From contig NZ_JAASHM010000014.1 of assembly GCF_019734195.1 (NCBI RefSeq), forward strand, positions 1-64,000: a stretch of DNA of 64,000 nucleotides, read 5' to 3'. Of the stretch, positions 16,856-25,013 are shown in pieces. This stretch comes from Clostridium sp. K13 (GTDB taxonomy: Bacteria; Bacillota; Clostridia; Clostridiales; Clostridiaceae). Positions within the stretch are counted from its first letter, which is position 1. Each line of letters begins with the position of its first letter. The position numbers and the translations under genes are program-made. The notes under the pieces were generated by a model. That model made no database searches. It saw only the letters and a list, made by a program, of their open reading frames with translations, and had not been told where the DNA came from.

Positions 16856-17911
16856 TTATACATATATTGGTCTTCTAATCTTAAAATCCTTTATTAAAGA
16901 TACAGAATGTGTTGAATTAGCATGAATAAAGAACTTTTTAGGTTTATTCCTTTCCATTTCTGTTTTAAATAATTGGGTCCATTTATACCAAAATAGGTAG
17001 TTTGTTAGGAACTTGGTTGAAACACCATTAAACTTTCTTATCCATCTTTTTAAGCTACTATGAAAAGCATTGACTCTTTGAATATTATAAATATCCACAG
17101 TTTTTCTCCCGCCCCTAATTTGATGTAATTCAAAATTATGTTGAGCCGCAAATGGGATATAACTCCTATGTTTATCAGTACATAAAATAGAATTTTCTTC
17201 AACAACCTCTGATAAAGCCCTATTTATATCAGTATAGTTAGGTCTGCCATCACATATTAAACCAGTATATATATTTCCTAATCTATCTACACCACATAAT
17301 ACACAGGCAAATTCCTTTGATATACCTCTTGTATTTATTTCTTTACCACGCTTTCTTGCTTCCCTTGGCATAGTAAAATTAGAACTTTTACTATGATTCC
17401 CCTTATAGCTAAGAGCAAAGTAGGTTTCATCGAGTTCAATAACACCTCCAAGAGAACCATAGCCAACAAACTTTCTAATAGCGTCTATAATTTTATGTCT
17501 CCAAAAGAAAGCTGTTGCAATATTAATCTCAACAATTTCGGCACATTGCCTAATAGTGTTACCATTTATCATACATTGAGCATATAGTAGCCATTTATCT
17601 AATCCCTTTTTACTACTTGAAACTGGGGATTTAGAAAAATCATTGAAAGTTTTTTTGCACTCTGGATTTTGGCATTTATACCTTTGTTTAACGCCATTCT
17701 TACCATGATATTTTCCATACTTAGATATTTTATCATGATTGCAAAAAGGACAGCACTTCCCCTTGTTAAATCTATTTTCAGCGATTTCTTCATCTATAGA
17801 GTTAGTTATTCCATTTGACATCAATACAGTCTTTAAAAAATCAAATACCTTCTCTTGCTCATATGTATTTAATTGTGAAACTTGCTGAATAACATTATTA
17901 ACTCTTGGCAT
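16856..17911 (-). CDS. IS1595-family (ISXO2-like) transposase
   Basis: A 351-residue transposase. An N-terminal helical region (1-45) is followed by a zinc ribbon (CPFCNHDKISKYG with CQNPECKKTF, about 54-87), a helix-turn-helix (about 100-135) and an RNase-H-like DDE core: GVIELDETYFA, CTDKHRSY and the VNAFHSSLKRWI helix of the ISXO2 group. The gene looks intact and begins 6 bases after AGGAGG. It lies near the right end of an element with intact ends, so the element may still be mobile. Confidence 0.88.
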   Translation of the reverse strand: MPRVNNVIQQVSQLNTYEQEKVFDFLKTVLMSNGITNSIDEEIAENRFNKGKCCPFCNHDKISKYGKYHGKNGVKQRYKCQNPECKKTFNDFSKSPVSSSKKGLDKWLLYAQCMINGNTIRQCAEIVEINIATAFFWRHKIIDAIRKFVGYGSLGGVIELDETYFALSYKGNHSKSSNFTMPREARKRGKEINTRGISKEFACVLCGVDRLGNIYTGLICDGRPNYTDINRALSEVVEENSILCTDKHRSYIPFAAQHNFELHQIRGGRKTVDIYNIQRVNAFHSSLKRWIRKFNGVSTKFLTNYLFWYKWTQLFKTEMERNKPKKFFIHANSTHSVSLIKDFKIRRPIYV

Positions 17912-17971
17912 AAAAAACCTCCTAAATAGTAGTTATATTATATATTATAACCATATTTATAGAGGTTAATC

Positions 17972-18000
17972 AAATTTCAACAGTTTATTAAAACAAAGCC
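17972..18000 (-). repeat. Right terminal inverted repeat (IRR)
   Basis: The 29-bp inverted copy of 15412-15440, ending AAAACAAAGCC. Directly followed by the second AATATAAT duplication. Confidence 0.88.
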
Positions 18001-18008
18001 AATATAAT
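18001..18008. repeat. Right target-site duplication of the IS1595-type element
   Basis: AATATAAT, identical to 15404-15411. Confidence 0.85.
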
Positions 18009-18050
18009 GTAATAAGAGTTTTTTAGTAACTAAATTAATCAAAAAAATAA

Positions 18051-18079
18051 TTGAAAGTTTAACAATTTAAAAGTATAAT
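18051..18079 (+). promoter_or_regulatory. hisS: Promoter of the hisS leader transcript
   Basis: TTGAAA (18051-18056), a 17-base spacer and TATAAT (18074-18079) form a near-consensus promoter. The start site near 18086 lies about 22 bases before the leader-peptide ATG. It is 42 bases past the IS target duplication. Confidence 0.75.
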
Positions 18080-18107
18080 AATATTAATTTATTTTTGGAG
18101 GAAAATT

Positions 18108-18158
18108 ATGAGAGCACTTAATATAAGTAAGCAAAATAAAATACATCATCATTACTAG
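18108..18158 (+). CDS. Histidine leader peptide (attenuator peptide)
   Basis: A 16-residue ORF, MRALNISKQNKIHHHY, with GGAGG 6-7 bases before its ATG. Three consecutive CAT His codons (18144-18152) lie one codon before the Tyr and the TAG stop. Such peptides sense charged tRNA-His by ribosome stalling in enterobacterial his operons (established). Alternative hairpins and a terminator follow, and the next gene is a histidyl-tRNA synthetase, so the logic fits. The gene is too short for routine callers. Confidence 0.8.
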   Translation: MRALNISKQNKIHHHY

Positions 18159-18284
18159 AGACTTGGTCTGCAAAACTACAGATACAAGTCTATCAGCGTA
18201 GGCTTGTATCTCTGGTAATGATAAGTTAAGTGAAATCATAATTTATTTTAAGCCATGTGGGATATATGCCTACATGGCTTTTTT
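18159..18284 (+). promoter_or_regulatory. His attenuator: alternative hairpins of the hisS leader
   Basis: Mutually exclusive stems can be drawn. B:C pairs AGACTTGGTCTG (18159-18170) with CAGATACAAGTCT (about 18179-18191). C:D pairs 18180-18192 with 18199-18211 (13 bp, strong). D:E pairs GGCTT (18201-18205) plus neighbours with the left terminator arm AAGCC (18250-18254). E:F is the terminator. A stall on the His codons leaves B free, so B:C and D:E form and transcription continues. A ribosome at the stop covers B, so C:D and the terminator form. The His-codon region (18148-18160) can also pair with 18210-18222. Confidence 0.7.
18250..18284 (+). terminator. Attenuator terminator upstream of hisS
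   Basis: Arms AAGCCATGTGGG (18250-18261) and CCTACATGGCTT (18269-18280) form a 12-bp stem with one G-T pair, followed by a T6 run. It sits 105 bases before the hisS start and in the middle of the leader transcript. Confidence 0.8.
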
Positions 18285-18389
18285 GTATATAAATTTAATT
18301 ATTGGCTATGGAAGTGTCAGTTGTTATATTTTAGGAAGTTTTAAAACATCTAACCATCAAATAAAATTATTATAGGAGTGATTAATAAG

Positions 18390-19685
18390 ATGAAAAAAAA
18401 TATTATAAAACCAAGTATATTGCCAGGATTCATGGAATTATTACCAGAGGAGCAACAGATATTTAATGATATAGTATCAAAAATAACAAAAGTATATGAG
18501 GATAATGGATGCTTAGCAATAGATACGCCAATAATAGAAAAAGCAGAGGTACTACTTGCAAAAAGTGGAGGTGAAACAGAAAAACAAGTTTATAGTTTCC
18601 AAAAAGGAAAAAATAATTTAGCCTTAAGATTTGATTTAACAGTACCATTTGCAAGGTATGTAGCTCAATATTATAATGATCTAGTTTTTCCATTTAAAAG
18701 ATATCAAATAGGAAAAGTATATAGAGGGGAAAGAAATCAAAAGGGAAGATATAGAGAATTTTATCAATGTGATATTGATGTTATTGGAAAAGGACAACTA
18801 AGTATAGATAATGATGCTTGGGTTATAAGTTTAGCATCTAAGGCTTTCAAATCAATAGGATTAACTAATTATAGATTTCAAATAAGTAATAGAAAAATAC
18901 TAAAAGGTATATTAAGTGAATTAAAAATAGAAAATGTTAATGAGGTAATGATACTAATTGATAAGTATGACAAGGTTGGTAAAGATATATTTAATGAAGA
19001 AATAAATAAAATTATAGGAATTGAGAAAGGAAATTATCTTAGTAAAATAATAAATATTAGTGGTTCAACTGAAGAAGTATTAGAAAAACTTTCTAACCTT
19101 GATGTTGAAAATGATTATTTTATTGAAGGAGTAAATGAGCTAAAGAAAGTTAGTTTAATATTAGGTGTATTAGGTGTAGAGAAAAATGAATTTGAAATCA
19201 ATTTAAAAATTATAAGAGGATTAGATTATTATACAGGAACGGTATTTGAAACAATATTAGTTGAAAATGAAAGTTATGGATCAATTTGTTCTGGTGGAAG
19301 ATATGATAATTTAGCAGAAAATTATAGTAATAATATATTACCAGGAGTAGGTATATCTATAGGAATTACTAGGCTATTTTTTGTATTAAAAGAAATTGGA
19401 TTTATAAATAAATATAATATAGGAAATAAGTTGGATTATTTAATATTACAAATTGGAGATACAATAGAATATTCTGGTGAAGTATTAAGTTATTTGCAAA
19501 GTAAGGGATATAAGGTAAGTTTATATTTTGAGGAGAATTCATTAAAGAAAAAAATGAATTATGCTAATAAAATAGGAGTTAATAATGTAATTTTAATTGG
19601 AGAAGAGGAAGTTAGAGAGAATAAAATTAAGATTAAGAATATGAATTTAGGAGAAACTAAGATTATTAATTACCTAGAACTATAA
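18390..19685 (+). CDS. hisS: Histidyl-tRNA synthetase
   Basis: A 431-residue class II synthetase. Motif 2 (KVYRGERNQKGRYREFYQCD), the His-specific RGLDYYTGTVFE and motif 3 (PGVGISIGITRLF) are present, plus a C-terminal anticodon-binding domain (about 335-431), so it is an enzyme and not HisZ. The REFYQCDIDVIG stretch is closer to the archaeal/eukaryal-type HisRS than to the common bacterial form, so it may be a second, acquired HisRS. The ATG lies 11 bases after AGGAG. A GTG inside that site is rejected. Its expression is predicted to be controlled by the His leader peptide. Confidence 0.87.
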   Translation: MKKNIIKPSILPGFMELLPEEQQIFNDIVSKITKVYEDNGCLAIDTPIIEKAEVLLAKSGGETEKQVYSFQKGKNNLALRFDLTVPFARYVAQYYNDLVFPFKRYQIGKVYRGERNQKGRYREFYQCDIDVIGKGQLSIDNDAWVISLASKAFKSIGLTNYRFQISNRKILKGILSELKIENVNEVMILIDKYDKVGKDIFNEEINKIIGIEKGNYLSKIINISGSTEEVLEKLSNLDVENDYFIEGVNELKKVSLILGVLGVEKNEFEINLKIIRGLDYYTGTVFETILVENESYGSICSGGRYDNLAENYSNNILPGVGISIGITRLFFVLKEIGFINKYNIGNKLDYLILQIGDTIEYSGEVLSYLQSKGYKVSLYFEENSLKKKMNYANKIGVNNVILIGEEEVRENKIKIKNMNLGETKIINYLEL

Positions 19686-19730
19686 AGAGTTTTAAGAAAG
19701 TAGTTAATATAATGATATAAATTTATAAAT

Positions 19731-19776
19731 GGATGTTTTTAAGTTTATTTTATATGCTTGAAAACATCCTTTTTTA
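19731..19776 (+). terminator. Terminator of hisS
   Basis: GGATGTTTTTAAG (19731-19743) pairs with CTTGAAAACATCC (19757-19769), and a T-run follows. Confidence 0.85.
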
Positions 19777-19817
19777 TAACAAAAGTAATTGAAATATAAA
19801 ATAAAATAACAAAACTA

Positions 19818-19880
19818 TTGCAAAACGTTTACATAGGGTGTATTATATAGTTAACCGATTCAGTAAACCGATTCAGTAAA
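19818..19880 (+). promoter_or_regulatory. Ribose operon promoter, LacI/CcpA-type operator and tandem 13-bp repeat
   Basis: TTGCAA (19818-19823), 17 bases and TATTAT (19841-19846) form the promoter. The sequence TTGCAAAACGTTTACAT (19818-19834), with an AAACGTTT core palindrome, overlaps the -35 box; it fits both a CcpA cre site and a LacI-type RbsR operator. Downstream, CCGATTCAGTAAA is tandemly repeated at 19855-19867 and 19868-19880, and a hairpin GATTC/GAATC can form at 19870-19885. The repeats may be further regulatory sites in the 5' leader. Confidence 0.6.
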
Positions 19881-19913
19881 GAATCAGTGGGGATAAATAG
19901 AGGAGATGAATTT

Positions 19914-20843
19914 ATGAATAAAGTATGTGTACTTGGAAGTATGAATATGGATTTAGTTGTAAAAGTAAATAATATACCAAGAGTAGGAGAAACTATTTTA
20001 TCAAAATCATTTGAAAAGATAGCGGGGGGAAAAGGAGCAAATCAGGCTGTTGCAGCTAAAAGGTGTGGCGCTGAAGTTGCTATGATAGCCAAAATAGGGA
20101 AAGATGAGAACGGACAAATTCTAAAAGGTAAATTAGAAGAAGATAATATAAATGTAAAATATGTTTTTGAAGATAAAAAAGAAGCAACTGGAATGGCTCT
20201 TATCATGGTCAATGAAAATGGAAATAACTCAATAATAGTTGTATCAGGTTCAAATATGACAATTGATGAGTATGAAATTGAAGCTTCAGTAGAAAAAATT
20301 AAAGAATCAGATATATTAATATCTCAATTTGAAACATCAGAAGAAATGACGTTAAAAGCATTTAAGAGAGCTAAAGAGTTTGAAAAAATAACAATATTAA
20401 ATCCAGCTCCAGCAAAGAAAATAAATGAGGAACTTTTAAAAGTAACAGATATTATAGTGCCTAATGAAACAGAGGCTGAAGTATTAACAGGAATAACAGT
20501 TGAAACTTTAGAAGATGCAAATAAGGCAGGACAAGTATTCTTAGAAAAGGGAGTTAAATTTGCAGTAATTACTCTAGGAGCTAAAGGAGCAGCAGTAATA
20601 GGAAAAGATTTCTGTGAATTAGTACCAGCATATAAAGTAAATGCAATAGATACAACAGCAGCAGGGGATAGTTTTATTGGAGGATTAAGTTCAAAGTTAG
20701 ATTTTAAAAATATTAATAAAGAAAATTTAATAAAGGCAGTTAACTTTGGAAATAAGGTTTCATCAATATCAGTTCAAAGAAAAGGTGCACAACCATCAAT
20801 TCCATATTTAAAAGAAATAGAAGAAATTTATGGGGAGGATTAA
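19914..20843 (+). CDS. rbsK: Ribokinase
   Basis: About 309 residues of the PfkB sugar kinase family. It phosphorylates ribose to ribose 5-phosphate with ATP. Seen: the N-terminal [21 protein letters not shown] at about residues 40-50, and the catalytic-base motif [12 protein letters not shown] near 250. The ATG at 19914 is chosen because AGGAGATG lies just before it. First gene of rbsKDACB. The frame before the ATG overlaps the ribosome site. Confidence 0.92.
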   Translation: MNKVCVLGSMNMDLVVKVNNIPRVGETILSKSFEKIAGGKGANQAVAAKRCGAEVAMIAKIGKDENGQILKGKLEEDNINVKYVFEDKKEATGMALIMVNENGNNSIIVVSGSNMTIDEYEIEASVEKIKESDILISQFETSEEMTLKAFKRAKEFEKITILNPAPAKKINEELLKVTDIIVPNETEAEVLTGITVETLEDANKAGQVFLEKGVKFAVITLGAKGAAVIGKDFCELVPAYKVNAIDTTAAGDSFIGGLSSKLDFKNINKENLIKAVNFGNKVSSISVQRKGAQPSIPYLKEIEEIYGED

Positions 20844-20845
20844 TC

Positions 20846-21241
20846 ATGAGAAAAACATCACTATTAAATAGTAATTTAAGTTCAGTAATTTCAAAAATGG
20901 GGCATACAGATATGTTAGCCATAGGAGATTGTGGATTACCTATACCAAATGAAACTGAAAGAATAGATTTAGCATTAGTTGCTGGTATTCCAACATTTTT
21001 AGAAACATTAAAAGTAACTCTTATGGAGTTAGAGGTAGAAGAAGTACTAATAGCACAAGAAACTAAAGAAGTTAGTCCTAATACACTTAATGAAATAAAA
21101 AATATTATAGGTGATGTAAAAATAACATTTATATCACATGAGGAATTAAAGGGTAAATTAAAAGAATGTAAAGCGGTAGTGAGAACTGGTGAACAAACAC
21201 CATATGCAAATATAATTTTAAAATCAGGAGTTGTATTTTAG
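20846..21241 (+). CDS. rbsD: D-ribose pyranase
   Basis: A 131-residue RbsD/FucU-family protein. It interconverts beta-pyranose and beta-furanose ribose so that ribokinase can use the sugar. The expected catalytic His20 lies in SKMGHTD near the N-terminus, and the C-terminal [13 protein letters not shown] motif is present. It begins 2 bases after rbsK and is in the same operon. Confidence 0.93.
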   Translation: MRKTSLLNSNLSSVISKMGHTDMLAIGDCGLPIPNETERIDLALVAGIPTFLETLKVTLMELEVEEVLIAQETKEVSPNTLNEIKNIIGDVKITFISHEELKGKLKECKAVVRTGEQTPYANIILKSGVVF

Positions 21242-21260
21242 TTAAAGGGAGGTATTTAAT

Positions 21261-22763
21261 ATGGATAAAAAAATACCAATGCTTAAGATGGAGGGAGTAT
21301 CAAAAATATTCCCTGGTGTTAAGGCATTAGATAATGTGCACATAACAGCTTATGGAGGCGAAGTTACAGCCTTAATGGGTGAAAATGGAGCTGGTAAATC
21401 TACATTAATGAAAATATTAAGTGGAGTTTATCAAAAAGATGAAGGTAAGATATTCATAGATGGTCAAGAAGCTAAAATAAAAGGAATAAAATCAGCTGAA
21501 GAGTATGGTGTTACAATAATACATCAGGAAATGAGTGTTATTAATAACTTGACAGTTGCACAAAATATATTTTTAGGAAATGAAAAGTTTAATAAGGCTA
21601 CCGGAAGAATTAATAAAAAATTATTAGTAGAGAGAAGTAAGCTTTTCCTAGAACAAATAGGGTGTAATATAGATCCAAATAGATTGGTAAGTAGTATTAA
21701 CGTTGGTGAAAAACAAATGGTTGAAATTGCAAAGGCATTAACTAAAAATGCAAGAGTAATAATAATGGACGAGCCAACTACTGCATTAACAGAAGTAGAA
21801 ACAAAAAGTTTATTTAAAGTTATAGATAACTTAAAGAAAAAAGGGATTGCTATAATTTACATATCTCATAGAATGGAAGAAATATTTGAAATTTGTGATA
21901 GGGTTGAAGTTTTGAGAGATGGTAAATATGCTGGAAATGCATTAATAAAAGACATTGATAATGATAAATTAATTTCAATGATGGTTGGAAGAACTATAGA
22001 AGATCAATTCCCTTATAGAGAAACTAAAAAAGGAAGTAAAATACTTGAAGTTTTAAATGTAACTTCAAGAGCGGGTGTTAATGATGCAAGCTTTAGTGTA
22101 AGAGAAGGAGAAATATTAGGGGTTGCAGGACTTATGGGTTCAGGAAGAACTGAACTTGCAAAAGTAATATTTGGAGAATATAAAAGGGATAAAGGAACAG
22201 TTAAATTAAAAGGAAAAGAAATAAATATTAAAAGCGTTCAAGAAGCTATAGATTATGGTATTTGCTATTTATCAGAGGATAGAAAAAAAGAAGGATGTGT
22301 TCTTGGATTATCAGTAGCTGATAATATGGTATTATCAAATCTTAAAAAATATGAAAATTCATTTAAGTCTATTAATATGAAAAAAGCTAATGATGATGTT
22401 GATTATTATATTAAAAAAATAAATATAAAAACTCCAAATAGAAATCAACTAATCAAAAATCTTAGTGGAGGAAATCAACAAAAGGTAATTTTGGCTAAAT
22501 GGCTTATGTTATCACCAGAAGTTCTTATAATAGATGAGCCAACAAGAGGTATAGATGTAGGTGCTAAAAAGGAAATATATGAATTATTGAACGATCTTAA
22601 AGCATCAGGTAAAGCAATAATAATGATATCATCAGATTTACCAGAGGTTTTAGGAATAAGTGATAGAATTATGGTAATGAGCGAAGGGAAAATATCAGGT
22701 GAGCTAAGTAGAGAAGAAGCTTCACAAGAAACTATTATGAAATTAGCAGTAGGTATGAATTAA
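21261..22763 (+). CDS. rbsA: Ribose ABC transporter ATP-binding protein
   Basis: A 500-residue dual ABC ATPase: GENGAGKST in domain 1 and a second domain with [15 protein letters not shown] and [10 protein letters not shown], typical of RbsA. It energises ribose uptake with RbsC and RbsB. RBS GGGAGG precedes the ATG. It sits between rbsD and rbsC with short gaps. Confidence 0.93.
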   Translation: MDKKIPMLKMEGVSKIFPGVKALDNVHITAYGGEVTALMGENGAGKSTLMKILSGVYQKDEGKIFIDGQEAKIKGIKSAEEYGVTIIHQEMSVINNLTVAQNIFLGNEKFNKATGRINKKLLVERSKLFLEQIGCNIDPNRLVSSINVGEKQMVEIAKALTKNARVIIMDEPTTALTEVETKSLFKVIDNLKKKGIAIIYISHRMEEIFEICDRVEVLRDGKYAGNALIKDIDNDKLISMMVGRTIEDQFPYRETKKGSKILEVLNVTSRAGVNDASFSVREGEILGVAGLMGSGRTELAKVIFGEYKRDKGTVKLKGKEINIKSVQEAIDYGICYLSEDRKKEGCVLGLSVADNMVLSNLKKYENSFKSINMKKANDDVDYYIKKINIKTPNRNQLIKNLSGGNQQKVILAKWLMLSPEVLIIDEPTRGIDVGAKKEIYELLNDLKASGKAIIMISSDLPEVLGISDRIMVMSEGKISGELSREEASQETIMKLAVGMN

Positions 22764-22782
22764 TAGGTGGGAGGAATTTAAA

Positions 22783-23721
22783 ATGAATAACAAATTTAAG
22801 GAAAATTTAGATAAATATAAATCTCTTATAGGATTAGTTTTACTATGCGTAGTAATAACTTTTGTATCACCAGCATTTATGACTTTATCAAATATAACTA
22901 ATGTTTTTACTCAAGTTTCAACTAATGCAATAATTGCCGTTGGTATGACTTTTGTTATCTTAACTGGTGGAATAGACTTATCAGTAGGTTCAACAGTTGC
23001 TATAAGTGGTGCATTTGCAGCATCTATAATTAAATCAACTAACAATGTATTTTTAGCAGTTTTAGCAGCAGGTATAGTTGGTATAGTAATAGGATTAATT
23101 AATGGTCTTTTAATATCAAAAGGTAAATTACAAGCATTTATCGCAACACTTGCAACAATGACAATATTTAGGGGAGCAACATTAGTATTTACAAATGGTA
23201 CACCAATATCTAAATTACCAGAAAATTTCGTAAACATAGGTAACGGAAAGTTAGGATTCATTCCAATCCCAGTTATCATTACTGTAATAGTTTTAGTAAT
23301 AGCTATATATGTTTTAACACAAACAAGATTTGGAAGATATTTATATGCTTTAGGTGGAAATGAAGATTCAGCAAGATTATCAGGTATAAATACAACTAAA
23401 ATAAAAACACTTGTATATGTTATTTCAGGGTTTGCATCATCAATTGCAGGGGTTATCATAGCAAGTAGAATAGGATCAGCTTCACCAAATGCAGGAACAG
23501 GTTTTGAATTAGATGCAATAGCAGCTGTTGTTATTGAAGGAACATCATTAGCAGGTGGCGAAGGAAGAATAACAGGAACTTTAATAGGTGCACTTATTAT
23601 AGGTGTATTAAACAATGGATTAAACTTAATGAATGTATCACCATTCTATCAATCAATAGTAAAAGGACTAGTTATTTTAATAGCTGTATTATTAGATAAA
23701 AAGAGCAGAAAGAAAGCATAG
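22783..23721 (+). CDS. rbsC: Ribose ABC transporter permease
   Basis: A 312-residue membrane protein with about 8-10 hydrophobic helices of the BPD_transp_2 family. GGIDLSVGSTVAISG and the ALGGNEDSARLSGI coupling loop match RbsC. It forms the homodimeric channel for ribose. It lies 19 bases after rbsA. Confidence 0.93.
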   Translation: MNNKFKENLDKYKSLIGLVLLCVVITFVSPAFMTLSNITNVFTQVSTNAIIAVGMTFVILTGGIDLSVGSTVAISGAFAASIIKSTNNVFLAVLAAGIVGIVIGLINGLLISKGKLQAFIATLATMTIFRGATLVFTNGTPISKLPENFVNIGNGKLGFIPIPVIITVIVLVIAIYVLTQTRFGRYLYALGGNEDSARLSGINTTKIKTLVYVISGFASSIAGVIIASRIGSASPNAGTGFELDAIAAVVIEGTSLAGGEGRITGTLIGALIIGVLNNGLNLMNVSPFYQSIVKGLVILIAVLLDKKSRKKA

Positions 23722-23745
23722 GCTACAGATTAAGGAGGACATACT

Positions 23746-24651
23746 ATGAAAAGTATAAAGAAGATATTAGCTTTAGGGTTAGTAACTGTTATGGCAATGA
23801 GTTCATTTATGGGCTGCTCGAAAACTGAAAATAGTAAAAAGGTAGGTATAGTATTATCAACTTTAAATAATCCTTTCTTTGTAAGCATGAAAAATGGAGC
23901 TGAAAAGGAAGCAGAAAAATTAGGATATGAATTAATAGTTTTAGATTCACAAGATGATCCTGTTAAGGAAAGATCTAATGTTGAAGATTTAATACAATTA
24001 GGAGTTGTAGCATTATTAATAAATCCAACAGATAGTGATGCTGTTATTAAAGCAGTAGAAATTGCAAATGAAAGTAATATTCCAGTAATAACATTAGATA
24101 GACAAGCTAATGGAGGAGAAGTAACAAGTCATATAGCTTCAGATAATATTAAAGGTGGAGCTATGGCAGCTGAATTTGCTTTGGAACAATTAGGTGCTAC
24201 AGAAAATATTAATGTAGTAGAGCTTCAAGGTATTCCAGGAGCCTCAGCTACAAGAGATAGAGGTGCAGGTTTCCATAGTGTTTTAGATGACAAGTCAAAT
24301 GTAAATTTTGTATCAAGTCAAGCAGCTGATTTTGATAGACAAAAAGGTCTTTCAGTTATGGAAAATATAATACAAGGTAATAAGGATATACAAGTAGTAT
24401 TTGCTCATAATGATGAAATGGCATTAGGTGCAGCTAAGGCTATAAAATCTAGTAATATAAATGCAATGGTTATAGGATTTGATGGTGGAGATGATGCTTT
24501 AGATGCTATTGAAAAAGGTGAAATGAAAGCAACGGTAGCGCAACAGCCAGACTTAATTGGAGCACTTGGAGTACAGCTTGCAGAAAAAATATATAATGGA
24601 GAATCCGTAGATAAAGAAATTGCAGCAGACCTTAAGGTTGTAAGTAAATAA
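23746..24651 (+). CDS. rbsB: Ribose-binding lipoprotein
   Basis: A 301-residue lipoprotein with lipobox ending at Cys24 (SSFMGC). The Peripla_BP_4 fold includes STLNNPFFVSMKNGAE and the ligand-contacting region DRQANGG. It captures ribose outside the cell. It is the last transporter gene of the operon; a highly structured region follows directly after the stop. Confidence 0.92.
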   Translation: MKSIKKILALGLVTVMAMSSFMGCSKTENSKKVGIVLSTLNNPFFVSMKNGAEKEAEKLGYELIVLDSQDDPVKERSNVEDLIQLGVVALLINPTDSDAVIKAVEIANESNIPVITLDRQANGGEVTSHIASDNIKGGAMAAEFALEQLGATENINVVELQGIPGASATRDRGAGFHSVLDDKSNVNFVSSQAADFDRQKGLSVMENIIQGNKDIQVVFAHNDEMALGAAKAIKSSNINAMVIGFDGGDDALDAIEKGEMKATVAQQPDLIGALGVQLAEKIYNGESVDKEIAADLKVVSK

Positions 24652-24955
24652 AATTGCGAAGTAAAATAAAAGTTAAGGGCCTAACGGACAAGTTAAAGCG
24701 ATTAATATGGCTTTCGCTAATTAATCACGGGTAAATGTTTGCTAAAGCAAACGGTAAAAAGTTAAGGAGGAAATTGCTTTGTAATTTATTTGAATATATA
24801 TATTTTATGAAATTTCGTAAGAAGTTTCTTCACTAACTAGGCGAAGGGCTTTTAACGTTAAAATAGTCAACATTTACCTTTTTGAAGTAGCAAAGTAATG
24901 TTCAAAAACTTTACCTGGCCGAAGACCTTTAACTTAATAAATTGATTCGCAATTT
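24651..24955. repeat. Large structured inverted-repeat element between rbsB and rbsR
   Basis: This 305-bp stretch holds no gene. Its ends are inverted copies: AAATTGCGAA (24651-24660) and TTCGCAATTT (24946-24955), with AGTTAA (24671-24676) and TTAACT (24929-24934) further inside. Nested pairs include GGTAAATGTT (24730-24739) with AACATTTACC (24869-24878), GGTAAAAAGTT with AACTTTACC (24753-24763, 24907-24915), and local hairpins GTTTGCT/AGCAAAC (24737-24752). The degree of nested pairing is well above what AT-rich DNA shows by chance. It may be a MITE-like relic, or a structured RNA that sets rbsB/rbsR expression. Confidence 0.6.
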
Positions 24956-25013
24956 ATTAAAATAGTGTAATATAAGGTGTAGGGGATAATAGTAAAAGTA
25001 TGAGGTGTAGATT

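Larger units (their letters stand above)
15412..18000 (-). mobile_element. IS1595-type insertion element with two passenger genes
   Basis: A 2,589-bp element bounded by 29-bp inverted repeats matching at 25 of 29 positions and by an exact 8-bp target duplication. It carries a transposase gene near the right end and, unusually for a simple IS, two further genes (15535-16002 and 16245-16724), all on the minus strand, plus a strong hairpin just inside the left end. IS1595-group elements with passengers are known, and an 8-bp duplication fits the group. The element separates degV from the hisS leader region; the hisS promoter starts about 50 bp outside it and is intact. Confidence 0.88.

Noticed and set aside
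18086-18390. T-box riboswitch upstream of hisS
   Set aside because: No T-box sequence of the AGGGTGGNACC type and no specifier-loop stem is visible; a His leader peptide and alternative hairpins explain the region better.
19853-19888. CRISPR or attachment site
   Set aside because: Only two adjacent copies of 13 bp, no unique spacers and no integrase nearby.
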